From CAZGWE01 sp964529405 (lineage in GTDB: Bacteria; Patescibacteriota; UBA1384; XYA2-FULL-43-10; 1-14-0-10-43-13): a stretch of DNA of 39,209 nucleotides. Positions 29,072 to 37,476 of the stretch are shown here, one piece after another. Position 1 is the stretch's first letter. The number at the start of each line of letters is the position of its first letter. Location of the stretch: positions 1 through 39,209 of the forward strand of contig CAZGWE010000007.1 of the NCBI GenBank assembly GCA_964529405.1, given 5' to 3'. A program made the translations under genes and the position numbers. The notes beneath the pieces are model-generated. The model was not told the DNA's origin and searched no databases. It saw only the letters and a list, made by a program, of their open reading frames with translations.

Positions 29072-30752
29072 TCACTCCTTTCTTGGGAACGGAGAACTAA
29101 TACCAAGTTCCTCGCAAAAGCCGGCGATTTTTGCGTCGACATTAATCATCTCGTTATCGATTTTTTTGATTTCGTCTGATACCGCAACCAGATCAATTTC
29201 TTCTTCCTCTTCAAATGTATCGACGTAGCGTGGTATATTTAGATTAAAATCGTTTTCTCGGATTTCATCCAAAGTTGCCTTGTGGGAATATTTTTCTAGC
29301 TCCGTCCGATTCTTGTAAGTTTCAAAAATCTTGGCGATGTTTTCATCAGTCAAGCGATTCTGGTTTTTGCCTTTTTCAAATTCCCTTGAAGCGTCGATGA
29401 AAAGAATATCACCGTCTTCTCTGCGGCATTTTTTAAATACCAAAACACAGGCCGGAATGGATGTGCCATAAAAGAGATTTGCCGGTAGCCCGATGACTGC
29501 ATCGAGATAATTTTGTTTTTCTATAATATGCTTGCGGATTTGACCTTCTGCCCCTGAACGAAACAGAACGCCGTGAGGCAAAACAATCGCCATTGTGCCA
29601 TTATCGGCCAGGTGATAGAGCATATGAGTAACAAAGGCATAATCAGCCGCTCCTTTTGGCGCAAGTCGGCCATATTGAGAGAAACGGTCGNNNNNNNNNN
29701 NNNNNNNNNNNNNNNNNNNNNNNNNNNNNNNNNNNNNNNNNNNNNNNNNNNNNNNNNNNNNNNNNNNNNNNNNNNNNNNNNNNNNNNNNNNNNNNNNNNN
29801 NNNNNNNNNNNNNNNNNNNNNNNNNNNCGATAGCCTCGGCTTTTAGATCTTCATGCAAGTCATCCGTTAGAGTGTCGCCTTGTTTTATTTTGAAATGATC
29901 AAAATGCACGCCGTGCAAAATCATATTCATTCGGGCAAGGTTATAGGTAGTCTGATTGAGTTCCTGCCCATAGTAGTCGGCTACTTCGGCATAATCTTTG
30001 AGACGAAGCAGGAGCGAACCTGAACCACAGGTTGGGTCAAATGCGGAGCGTAAGCGCTTTTTAACTTGTGATACTATTTGTGCAAGCAATCGGGAAACTT
30101 GGGCAGGAGTATAGAATTCGCCGCCTTTTTTGCCGGCACCGGCTGCAAATTCGCCGATCAAATATTCGTATGCGTCGCCAAGCAGATCGCTTTTCGCGTC
30201 TTCAAGCTTAAAATCAATACCGTCTAAGAGGCTGAGGACTTCGACGATAACATCATTTTTCTTGTTTTCGCTATTATGGCCGTTTCCACCGCTCAGCTTG
30301 GATGAAGTAAGATCTACGTCATCAAAAAGACCTTGAAAGTCGTCCTCGCTGGCAGTGCCGCGCGAAGTTTGCTCAATGGTGTTCAGAACGTTTTTCAAAT
30401 CTTCGAGTATAAACGAGTTCTCACCTTTGATATTGCCTTTACCTTTTGCCACCAGATAGGAAAAAAGTTCTGCAGGTTTAAGAAAAAACCCAAGATGATT
30501 AATGCAGCTTGTCTTAATATGCTTTAAATATTCCTGCCCTTCTTTGGTCTTTTCATTGATCTCGGCGAATTTGAAATCTTCACTGGCAAGCAGTTTTTTG
30601 TCGACATAGAGCTCTAGCTTTTCGGACAGATATTTGTAGAAGATAAAGCCTAAAATATAGTTTTTGTACTCATCGGCATTCATTTTGCCGCGAAGAACAT
30701 TGGCAACAGCCCAGAGTTGTTTTTCTAACAATCTTTTTTGTTCAGTGGACAT
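29072..30752 (-). CDS. hsdM: type I DNA methyltransferase M subunit (with assembly gap)
   Basis: N6-adenine methyltransferase that protects host DNA and forms the complex with HsdS and HsdR. The start ATG at 30752 (MSTEQKRLLEKQLW) has GAGGAA upstream. N-terminal helical HsdM domain (LWAVANVLRGKMNADEYKNYILGFIFYKYLSEKL), then the SAM-binding FDPTCGSGSLLLRL. A 137-base N run at 29691-29827 hides the NPPF catalytic motif region. The sense resumes as DRFSQYGRLAPKGAADYAFV and GTMAIVLPHGVLFR. The total length is not a multiple of three, so the gap length is wrong by a base or two. First gene of the defence operon. Presence of the catalytic NPPF cannot be confirmed here. Confidence 0.93.
29691..29827. 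other. assembly gap of 137 N inside hsdM
   Basis: Unknown sequence within hsdM, expected to include the NPP(F/Y) active-site motif. The flanking sense shows one continuous gene. Confidence 0.98.
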
Positions 30753-31036
30753 ATTTATTCCTCGATAGGCTTACAATTTACTGAATTTAGAATATCACTT
30801 TGCGCTTGGTAAATAAACCTAATGCGTTGCGTATCAACTTTAGTGACTTGCGACGAATATGAATCAGTTTATATGATTTTTTCAATGCTGGATAAAATAT
30901 TTCCTGGCACATTGACAAAACACTCCCGCCACGGTAATATTTAATCGGTCGCGAGTAATCGCGTCCGCAAGAAGTAAATCCTCCTCGCGTTGGGATACCG
31001 TAAGGCGTCTCGTCAAAGCAGGAGGTTTTCTTTTTA

Positions 31037-31235
31037 TTAGGGAAATAATAGGTTTTCCTCAATTACCTTATTTTTGATAATCTCGTAGTACTCATAATCG
31101 TTGCGTTCGTATTTTCGAAAGATTGCCCACGATATAAAATCAACCGCTTGCAAACACTTTTAGAGTTGGCGACAGGATTGTAATAAGCAAATGGGCTGTT
31201 TTCTTTTTCTCCTGTTTTATGATCAAAAGATCGGG
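31037..31235 (-). pseudogene. decayed DUF3800-like C-terminal remnant
   Basis: On the minus strand one frame reads LQAVDFISWAIFRKYERNDY then EYYEIIKNKVIEENLLFP and stops at 31037-31039. This closely resembles the C-terminal part of DUF3800 proteins. Directly upstream, a different frame reads HKTGEKENSPFAYYNPVANS, which would be the preceding segment, so a frameshift separates them, and no start codon or N-terminal half is present. It lies in the 30753-31334 stretch between hsdM and the membrane protein gene. The adjacent frame at 30787-31062 is not convincing as a gene. Confidence 0.5.
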
Positions 31236-31334
31236 TCGTAATTCAGTCAAAAAATTGAACGATGATCTCGGATGAGCCGAAAGGTTCTCAGGCCTTTTTG
31301 CGTTTGAGTTCTTTTTGTCCTTTAGGTCATAAGA

Positions 31335-31988
31335 TTACAGCGACCTGGATAATATTATCACTAGAAATATTCCAACCGAATTAAGTAAAAATGTAACTAA
31401 AAGAAACTGCCAATTCTTTATTTTGGATATTCCCATCAGACTAATGCCTAATTCATCGGGTAATGGTGAGGCGATAATAAAAGCGCCGAATATCGGAATT
31501 AGCCAAGCGAAGAACGGACTGGAAAAAAGTTTGCCTAAAAAAGCGCCGCCGTTTTTCTTGACCAATGGCGTTAATTCCTCAAAGACTCTGTCTTTTAAAA
31601 ATCGAAAAATCAGATAATCACCAATTACAGCGCCTAAACCGGCAGTTATCGCAACAAAAACCGGATTAAGTGTTTTTGCTGCATCAAAGATAATGACCGA
31701 AGCCGGAGCAACAGTAAAAATCGAGACGAAAAACATTCCACTGATAAAGCTCCCGATATAGCCAAGGCTGCCGATGGCTTTAATAAAGCCTTGAATTTCA
31801 GGAGATTGTAAAAAATAGAAAAATAGAACTAAGCTAGCCAAAAGCAATGTTGTATTTTTATACGGCCAATTTTTCCAGCGAATTTCTTTCGATAGTTTCA
31901 TTTTACCATTATATACCAAATCAGCGATGATCAGGAAAGTAAATGGGAGGGCGCTTCCAAAAATGAAAATAATTTGACGATAAAGCAT
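31335..31988 (-). CDS. VTT/DedA-like small membrane protein
   Basis: 217 residues if ATG 31988 is used, 188 if the ATG at 31901 (MKLSKEIRWKNWPY) is; the first 29 residues are a hydrophobic segment, and just before 31901 a TATAAT-like sequence lies, so both starts are possible. Several membrane spans: NTTLLLASLVLFFYFLQ, LGYIGSFISGMFFVSIFTVAP, LNPVFVAITAGLGAVIGDYLI (with Gly/Asp pattern of the VTT/DedA family), FFAWLIPIFGAFIIASPLPDELG, and a C-terminal WQFLLVTFLLNSVGIFLVIILSRSL. Such proteins are inner-membrane proteins, some in lipid flipping or small-molecule export. Family assignment is tentative. Confidence 0.6.
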   Translation of the reverse strand: MLYRQIIFIFGSALPFTFLIIADLVYNGKMKLSKEIRWKNWPYKNTTLLLASLVLFFYFLQSPEIQGFIKAIGSLGYIGSFISGMFFVSIFTVAPASVIIFDAAKTLNPVFVAITAGLGAVIGDYLIFRFLKDRVFEELTPLVKKNGGAFLGKLFSSPFFAWLIPIFGAFIIASPLPDELGISLMGISKIKNWQFLLVTFLLNSVGIFLVIILSRSL

Positions 31989-32048
31989 TTAGTCTGCCGG
32001 ATTAGATCAACCTAAAAAGTATTCGATTCTTGTCTTACAAAAAACTAT

Positions 32049-32384
32049 CTATCGGTTTATTCTAGCTAGGTAGTTATAAGCAAAGAAGTATTTCTGCCAA
32101 AGTTCATCAGTTGACCCGTACTTATTGTCGCCGGAATACCAATTCGCAAGCATCTCTCGCACACGCAGGATTTCCTTCAATCTGTGTCGATTTTTGTGAT
32201 CTTCAACAGTTAGATCGATCAATTCTAAAAAACGCTCAAAAGCCAAATTGGAGTATTCTGCGTTGCCCTTGTTCTTCCAGATGATGATTCTGTTTACCTC
32301 ACTGCCAATGTTAGCCATTTGCTCGGCGAGGGACAGATCATACCACTTTTGTTGATCAAGATTTTTGTGGTGAATCAGATTCAT
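32049..32384 (-). CDS. hypothetical protein, partner of DUF5674
   Basis: 111-117 residues; I favour the ATG at 32384 (MNLIHHKNLDQQKWYDL). Helical: SLAEQMANIGSEVNRIIIWK, ERFLELIDLTVEDHKNRHRLKEILRVREML, ending DELWQKYFFAYNYLARINR. In many Patescibacteria a protein with this SLAEQMANIGSEV pattern is encoded next to DUF5674, as here (its 5' end overlaps the DUF5674 gene). I recall this association from similar genomes; function unknown. Confidence 0.7.
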   Translation of the reverse strand: MNLIHHKNLDQQKWYDLSLAEQMANIGSEVNRIIIWKNKGNAEYSNLAFERFLELIDLTVEDHKNRHRLKEILRVREMLANWYSGDNKYGSTDELWQKYFFAYNYLARINR

Positions 32385-32727
32385 TTTTAATGCATCCCTC
32401 AACTATTTTAATTATTTGTTTTTGAGTCTCTTGATTATCAATACTACGGCTTCTGTTTCCTTGCGATGGCCGTAAATTGATCATTGAATCAAATTCGACG
32501 AAATCGTCGCCTGTCATTTTCGGATACAAATTTATTCCCCAAAGGTCTTGTTGTCTGGAACCATTCTCTAGCAGATAGGCCTCTTCGTCGGCGTGCATTT
32601 CAGCATCAACTACCATTATTTCCTTTTTAATATCAACAACGGCTTTAACCAGACTGCCAAACATTTTTTGGGTCATCTCCCCTAGCTCATTTCGATCGAT
32701 TTTATTCTCAAAGTCAATTGTTTTCAT
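32356..32727 (-). CDS. DUF5674 family protein
   Basis: 123 residues. Recognised from FGSLVKAVVDIKKEIMVVDAEMHADEEAYLLENGSRQ then QDLWGINLYPKMTG, DDFVEFDSMINLRPSQGNRSR and a C-terminal helix. Highly conserved small protein in Patescibacteria and other bacteria, of unknown function. Several acidic residues and the NLRPSQGNRS segment might bind a nucleic acid or metal, but that is inference. The start is at ATG 32727. Its 3' end overlaps the next gene by about 29 bases. Confidence 0.85.
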   Translation of the reverse strand: MKTIDFENKIDRNELGEMTQKMFGSLVKAVVDIKKEIMVVDAEMHADEEAYLLENGSRQQDLWGINLYPKMTGDDFVEFDSMINLRPSQGNRSRSIDNQETQKQIIKIVEGCIKNESDSPQKS

Positions 32728-32918
32728 ACTACTATGTAATCATAACGACGAAACCAAATCAACATACAGAAGACAGAAAAACAACAGTTTTGTTGAATCT
32801 TATTATTAAAGCATCCAAACCGACCATCCCGTTAGCACGCTTCCTCATTAATCAACCAAGTAATTCCCAATACAGTTTGGTATATCAAAAAAGACCAGTG
32901 CTAGACTGCTCTTTTTCT

Positions 32919-32994
32919 TGGTGGACCTGAGGAGACTCGAACTCCTCACCTCAGCAATGCGAATGCTGCGCTCTACCAGATGAGCTACAGGCCC
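32919..32994 (-). tRNA. tRNA-Ala (CGC)
   Basis: 76 bases with encoded CCA. Anticodon arm CAGCA-TTCGCAT-TGCTG gives anticodon CGC, reading the Ala codon GCG. Acceptor GGGCCTG pairs with CAGGTCC with one G-U. D-arm GCTC...GAGC. T-arm GAGGA-GTTCGAG-TCTCC (approximately). Position 73 is A. Confidence 0.95.
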
Positions 32995-33088
32995 ATGATT
33001 AGAATTTAGAAGATAGATTATAGATTTTAGAACAGAGAGAACTAATGTTCTATCTGCATTCGATATTCTAGCATCTAAAGTTTACATT

Positions 33089-33727
33089 CTACATAAATCC
33101 TTCCATCTCCTTGTTTGCTCTGTCGAAAAAATCAACCATAAATTGGTGTCTCTCTTTAGCAATTTTCTTACCTTCTTTAGTCAACATCCGACCTGGCACA
33201 TCTTTCTGTTTTTCTAAAAAATATTTGTAGGCGGTGTCCTCGCGACTATACTCCCAATCGCCGCCCGCTTCTATTTTGTTGTTATGTACTCTCGCTCCAA
33301 TCACCGAGGCAAAGAAGAATAATCTACCCAGCCCAATAGCACCTATCGAATCCAGCGTATCAGCGTCAAACAGCACTTTTGCCTCAATGATTTCGGGCTT
33401 CTTGCCTCGACTCAAGCGATGAGATTCAATGCAATGAGCAACAGCTTCAATCTTATCAGAGGGAATATCATACTTTTTCATAACTTCCCTTGCTATTTTT
33501 GCACCGTGCTCAGCGTGGCAAATTTGGCCTTTTGACTTTGTCTCTTCTTCTCTGCCGATATCATGCAGAGATGCTGCTAGTTCAACAATTTCCAAATCAA
33601 CACCCTCGCACCGACCAATATGTAGGGCTAAATTACGAACCCGTTCAACATGATCCCAATCATGAGAACCGTGCGCTCCAAAAAGCAATCCCCTTGCATC
33701 TTTTTTAATTTGATCAATTATTTTCAT
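33089..33727 (-). CDS. HD-domain phosphohydrolase
   Basis: 212 residues. HD superfamily metal-binding residues in order: H in HDWDHVERV (about 22-25), HD in SLHDIGREEE (about 54-55), H in ICHAEHG (about 70), HR in IESHRLSRG (about 103), and D in DADTLDSIGAIGLGR (about 121-124). This resembles HDIG/HDc phosphohydrolases (YedJ-type). It cleaves phosphoesters, likely of nucleotides or phosphorylated sugars. It starts immediately after the Nudix gene and is convergent with nothing; probably one operon with the Nudix and prfB genes. Confidence 0.85.
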   Translation of the reverse strand: MKIIDQIKKDARGLLFGAHGSHDWDHVERVRNLALHIGRCEGVDLEIVELAASLHDIGREEETKSKGQICHAEHGAKIAREVMKKYDIPSDKIEAVAHCIESHRLSRGKKPEIIEAKVLFDADTLDSIGAIGLGRLFFFASVIGARVHNNKIEAGGDWEYSREDTAYKYFLEKQKDVPGRMLTKEGKKIAKERHQFMVDFFDRANKEMEGFM

Positions 33728-33731
33728 GCCT

Positions 33732-34229
33732 CTAGCCGTCAGCCAATATCTTATTCAGCGCCTCTTTGGCTTTATCAATTACCTCTTTGTCAAACTCAAG
33801 GAGGTCGCGTGCTCTATCGAACGGAAGCCACTTTTTTGATTCATGTTCATAGTCCATGCCGGTTGGATGTTCACTCAAATACTTCATCAGAAAATAGTGG
33901 AAGCTCTTAACAAAGCGTTGCCCCTGATTCATGTAGTCCGCAGTGTGCGAACCGATGTAGGCCTCAACCTCAACATTAACTCCAGCCTCTTCCTCTACTT
34001 CTCGAACCGCGCACTCGATAACGGTTTCATCATGCTCCATTGTTCCTTTTGGCAAGTGCCATGATTCATTGCCCTTGATACCACGTTCGCTGTTAAATCT
34101 CGAGCTTCGATGCAACAACAGTACTTCAGCATTTTTATTCTCGTCTATTCGATAAACCACCCCACCACACGAGATGTGATACGGCCAATCAGGAGTTGAT
34201 CGAAAGTCTTTCTCGTGACCTAATTTCAT
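33732..34229 (-). CDS. Nudix hydrolase
   Basis: About 165 residues from the ATG at 34229 (MKLGHEKDFRSTPDWPY), favoured because AAAGGA lies upstream and the longer frame to 34253 lies inside prfB without a ribosome site. The Nudix box GTMEHDETVIECAVREVEEEAGV fits GX5EX7REUXEEXGU exactly. Before it is the strand SCGGVVYRIDENKNAEVLLLH. It hydrolyses a nucleoside diphosphate linked to another group; the substrate cannot be read. Overlaps the end of prfB by a few bases and is followed by the HD hydrolase 4 bases later. Confidence 0.9.
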   Translation of the reverse strand: MKLGHEKDFRSTPDWPYHISCGGVVYRIDENKNAEVLLLHRSSRFNSERGIKGNESWHLPKGTMEHDETVIECAVREVEEEAGVNVEVEAYIGSHTADYMNQGQRFVKSFHYFLMKYLSEHPTGMDYEHESKKWLPFDRARDLLEFDKEVIDKAKEALNKILADG

Positions 34230-34231
34230 GC

Positions 34232-35254
34232 TTATTCTTTGTCCTTTTGCCATTTAATTTCGGCATCGATAAAGCTATTTAGGTTACCCAAGAGAACCTC
34301 ATCGGGCTGCTTGGATTCATAGTTGGTTCGATGATCTTTGACCATTTTGTAGGGATGCAGAACATAAGAGCGAATCTGGTTGCCCCACTCAGGAGCGGAG
34401 AAATCCCCTCTGATTTCGTTAATTTTTTCTTTGTGCTGCTCAATCATTAATTTAGCCAACCTAGAACGCAAAACTTTCATGGCCGTCTCTTTGTTCTGCA
34501 ATTGGCTTCGTTCGTTTTGCGAGGTCGCCACTATGCCGGTTGGCGTATGGGTTATTCTGACGGCCGAATCGGTCGTATTGACGGATTGTCCGCCATGACC
34601 GCTCGCCCGAAAAACATCGATTCTTAAATCTTTTGAATCTATTTCGATCTCGCCCGAAGATTCGATCTCCGGCATCACCTCGACCAGAGCAAAAGAAGTT
34701 TGGCGCAAGTTTTTGGCGTTAAAGGACGATTGGCGGACCAGACGATGGACGCCCGACTCCCCCTTCAGCTTGCCGAAAATGTATGAACCCGTAATCTCCA
34801 AAATTGCGCCTTTAATGCCGGCCTCCGAACCCCTTGACTTATCCAAAACCACAGCCGCGGCCTCATTTTGTTCCGCCCAACGGATATACATAAAAAGCAG
34901 CATCTCCGCCCAATCCTGGGCATCCGCCCCGCCGGCGCCGGCGTAAAAGTTCAGAATGGCATTATGGTCGTCGTAGCGCCCGCTAAAGTAAGTCAACGTC
35001 TCCAGTTGAAGAATCTCGCCCCTAAGAGTTTCCAGCTCTTCCTCGGAGGCAATCTGGGCGATGTCGTAGATATCGCTAAACTTTCGAACCTCGTCTTTTA
35101 AATTTTTTAGCTCTTTGGATCTGGCTTGGGCAATAGCTTCATCCAACCAAAAATCGGGCGAATTCATTTCGCCCTCAATTGCTGCTATGCGGGCTTTCTT
35201 TCGATCAATTTTTAACCTGCCCCGAAGCTCTTCGAGGCGGAATTTCAAATCCAT
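34232..35254 (-). CDS. prfB: peptide chain release factor 2
   Basis: 340 residues from the ATG at 35254 (MDLKFRLEELRGRLKID); TTG 35260 is also possible. It recognises UGA and UAA. The GGQ motif is SGHGGQSVNTTDSAVRI (about 220-236) and the release factor domain is complete. At the stop-codon-recognition tripeptide, where RF2 proteins normally have SPF, this has SSF (RQSSFNAKNLRQTSF). RF1 has a PxT there. The surroundings (ESGVHRLVRQ, RQTSFALVEVMPE) are RF2-like, so it is RF2 with a Pro-to-Ser change. No programmed-frameshift signal is visible near the N-terminus; the frame is open. A TGA stop is used by genes here (for example 12541). Confidence 0.93.
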   Translation of the reverse strand: MDLKFRLEELRGRLKIDRKKARIAAIEGEMNSPDFWLDEAIAQARSKELKNLKDEVRKFSDIYDIAQIASEEELETLRGEILQLETLTYFSGRYDDHNAILNFYAGAGGADAQDWAEMLLFMYIRWAEQNEAAAVVLDKSRGSEAGIKGAILEITGSYIFGKLKGESGVHRLVRQSSFNAKNLRQTSFALVEVMPEIESSGEIEIDSKDLRIDVFRASGHGGQSVNTTDSAVRITHTPTGIVATSQNERSQLQNKETAMKVLRSRLAKLMIEQHKEKINEIRGDFSAPEWGNQIRSYVLHPYKMVKDHRTNYESKQPDEVLLGNLNSFIDAEIKWQKDKE

Positions 35255-35277
35255 AGCCAAATCTTATCAAATTTAGA

Positions 35278-35316
35278 TAAAAAAATCACCCTTATTCTCC
35301 AGGGTGATTTTTTAAT
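35278..35316. terminator. terminator between prfB and the DUF11 gene
   Basis: AAAAAATCACCCT and AGGGTGATTTTTT pair with a short TTATTCTCC loop. It works for both strands and lies between the end of the DUF11 gene (35322) and the start of prfB (35254). Confidence 0.8.
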
Positions 35317-35321
35317 GTTTC

Positions 35322-37412
35322 TTAGAGACAAGCTACGTCAGTGGCCAAATTGAAAACTTCAAATTGCTCTTTGAGCAGATTGCGATGTTTGGCGTAGCAG
35401 AACATAACACCCAGGACAAAAATGATAGCAAAACTTGCTCCTGCCGCCGGACCGGTCTGGGGCAATTTTGGCGCCTCAACCGGCGGAATGACTTGCGTCG
35501 GAGCAGCCTTAATTTTGGTTCTGGCCGTGTCGGAGATTGTTTCGCTGCCGCGGGACAGAAAGGCAGTGTTGACCAGAACCTCGCCGACCGCAATTTTATC
35601 CGAACTTTTAACCCTAAATTTAATGTAACCGCTCTCCCCCGCCGCAATCTGGTCAAGGTTAATGCCGGCACCGGTGATACCGTCAAGCAGCGTTTTTTCC
35701 GAACTGTTATTGCGGGAAATTAAAGTAGTGCCGCTCAAATATTGAGTATTGGGGGGCAAAACATCGCTGAATTTAATCTGGTCGGTCGCCCCGTTTCCTT
35801 CATTGGCAAAATTGAGACGGTATTCCAGAATATCGCCGGCGAAGGCTTCATTCTGGTCGGCAAAGCTTGTTTCGCTGGAGGTGAAATTGCGAACCAGCTT
35901 TTCAATCTTAAGTTTTGGCGCAAGCGGGACCGGACGCAAGATATTGGCATGGACTTCGTCGCCGTAAACATTAACCAGTTTGTCGTCGAACGGCGGGTTG
36001 GCCGGAAGCGGATTCTTGACCCTGACGGTAAAGGTAAAATTAAGCGGCTGGTTCTCGGCCAGATCAATAGCCGGCCAGCTGATAATCAAGTTATTTATCT
36101 GGCCGCTATCGGAGATTTTGGTCACGTCAGCGCCCTGCAAAATATCGGAAATGTCGTCGGAAACAACATACTTACTGGTAACACCTCCAACGCTCATTGT
36201 CGTCAAACTGTAAACAATCTCATCTCCCGGATTGGCATTGAGCACCAAAACAGCACGGCCGTCAATAGTAGCGGCCGTTGCCTGCTTACCGGAAGTAGTG
36301 TTGGCAGCGCCCTTGTGTTTTTCAATCCGGAGAGCTAGGACCGATCTTAAAGTAACCGTGGCCGTATCGGAGAGATTAATAGCATCGGCCATAACAAAAG
36401 CGGTATTGGTGACTGTTTTTTCGACCGTAACGCCGGTGCTAACCTTGGCGATAAAACGGAAATTGTGCGTTTCGCCCGGATTTAAAGGGTGTCCCATAGC
36501 CAGTCCGGTTGAAAATAGCTGGTTGGCCTCGGTATCGCTTTTTGGCGTCACAACCGTGCCGGCAACATGGGCCAAGCTGCCCGGAACAAAAGACAGCTCT
36601 ACCGGCAAGGCATCTTTGACAAAAATATTGTCAACGGGAATGGTGCCGTTATTGCCGACCGCCAAATTAAATTCAACAATGTCGTTAAGTTTAGCAGAGG
36701 TGTTTTCGGCCGATTGAGGTTCATTATTACTGGCGTTGCGCACAGTCTTCTGCAGTGTCAAACTGGGCTGGACCACTTTGGCGACGGTTTTGAATTTAAA
36801 AGCGACATAACCGGAAAACGGCCAGCATCCCTGGATATCGCCGATATTTAAACCGGCGGCCGAAACAAGATCGTCGCCATTGACGCCGGCCGGCAAGGCC
36901 ACAGAGTTGACCGGTTCGCCATCTTGTCCCACATTCGGAAACCATCGGACAGACCCGGGTACAAACGAGAGGTCGGCATCGGAGACCAAATTAACAGTCA
37001 AACCTGATTGGCCGACAACATTGCCGTTAACGACCGTGTCGGTCGCAGTCGCGGCATTGTCGGCTGAAATAGAAGCCGTCAAAACAGCTGTTTTATTAGT
37101 AGTTGAGACTGGAATTACAATTTTGATCCGGGTGTTGATTGCCGTGGTATCCAGAACGCCGTTATGGTAATAAACCAACCCGTCAAAAACATCGCCGGTA
37201 TTCCCGGCAACCGGATCTTTCCAGACAGTTTCGCCTTTAGTTTCGTTCCTTCCCGTCAAAAGCTCGCGGTCGCCATTCAGAAAGTTGAAAGCCGGACCGT
37301 CAGCCTTGGTTGAAACTGCCGGCAAGATAATAGTTGAAAGCACAGCGGAGACCAGGGAAAGTCCCAGAACATACTTCATCTTGGTTTTTAGGTAACTTAG
37401 AAATTCTATCAT
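35322..37412 (-). CDS. DUF11-repeat surface protein with LPQTG C-terminus
   Basis: About 696-700 residues. The ATG at 37412 has AAGGAG very close upstream; ATG 37424 is an alternative. Export: basic and hydrophobic MKYVLGLSLVSAVLSTIILPAV with an Ala-Asp cleavage zone. Then a beta-rich domain with VYYHNGVLDTTAINTRI and NIGDIQGCWPFSGYV, and three or more DUF11-type repeats marked by NIFVKDALPVELSFVPGSL, FVVSDDISDILQG-like and IKFSDVLPPNTQYLSGTT. The C-terminus KLPQTGPAAGASFAIIFVLGVMF then KHRNLLK is an LPxTG-like sorting signal: motif, hydrophobic stretch, basic tail, followed by 15 extra residues. It is probably a cell-surface adhesin or filament protein. Paralogous to the gene at 37473. Confidence 0.85.
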   Translation of the reverse strand: MIEFLSYLKTKMKYVLGLSLVSAVLSTIILPAVSTKADGPAFNFLNGDRELLTGRNETKGETVWKDPVAGNTGDVFDGLVYYHNGVLDTTAINTRIKIVIPVSTTNKTAVLTASISADNAATATDTVVNGNVVGQSGLTVNLVSDADLSFVPGSVRWFPNVGQDGEPVNSVALPAGVNGDDLVSAAGLNIGDIQGCWPFSGYVAFKFKTVAKVVQPSLTLQKTVRNASNNEPQSAENTSAKLNDIVEFNLAVGNNGTIPVDNIFVKDALPVELSFVPGSLAHVAGTVVTPKSDTEANQLFSTGLAMGHPLNPGETHNFRFIAKVSTGVTVEKTVTNTAFVMADAINLSDTATVTLRSVLALRIEKHKGAANTTSGKQATAATIDGRAVLVLNANPGDEIVYSLTTMSVGGVTSKYVVSDDISDILQGADVTKISDSGQINNLIISWPAIDLAENQPLNFTFTVRVKNPLPANPPFDDKLVNVYGDEVHANILRPVPLAPKLKIEKLVRNFTSSETSFADQNEAFAGDILEYRLNFANEGNGATDQIKFSDVLPPNTQYLSGTTLISRNNSSEKTLLDGITGAGINLDQIAAGESGYIKFRVKSSDKIAVGEVLVNTAFLSRGSETISDTARTKIKAAPTQVIPPVEAPKLPQTGPAAGASFAIIFVLGVMFCYAKHRNLLKEQFEVFNLATDVACL

Positions 37413-37435
37413 ACTCCTTCCCATAAATATTGTCT

Positions 37436-37476
37436 GGATCCCGCATCACGTGCGGGACGACACGCTGACGTGTCAG
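37436..37476. repeat. palindromic repeats between the two DUF11 genes
   Basis: CCCGCA-TCACG-TGCGGG (about 37440-37456) and GACACG-CTGA-CGTGTC (about 37459-37474) form two adjacent hairpins, the first preceded by GTCTGGAT as in dispersed GGATCCCGC repeats. They lie at the end of the gene at 37473 and may also help end its transcript. Confidence 0.55.

Noticed and set aside
30787..31062. 91-residue minus-strand frame after hsdM
   Set aside because: Unusual composition (Cys, Arg, Tyr-rich), no ribosome site, and a different frame of the same DNA also looks protein-like; the region is probably decayed or repeat sequence.
11465..34253. UGA read as an amino acid
   Set aside because: TGA ends recognisable genes at normal lengths (for example 12541), and prfB is present.
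34232..35260. Programmed frameshift in prfB
   Set aside because: The frame is open from start to stop without an internal TGA near codon 26.
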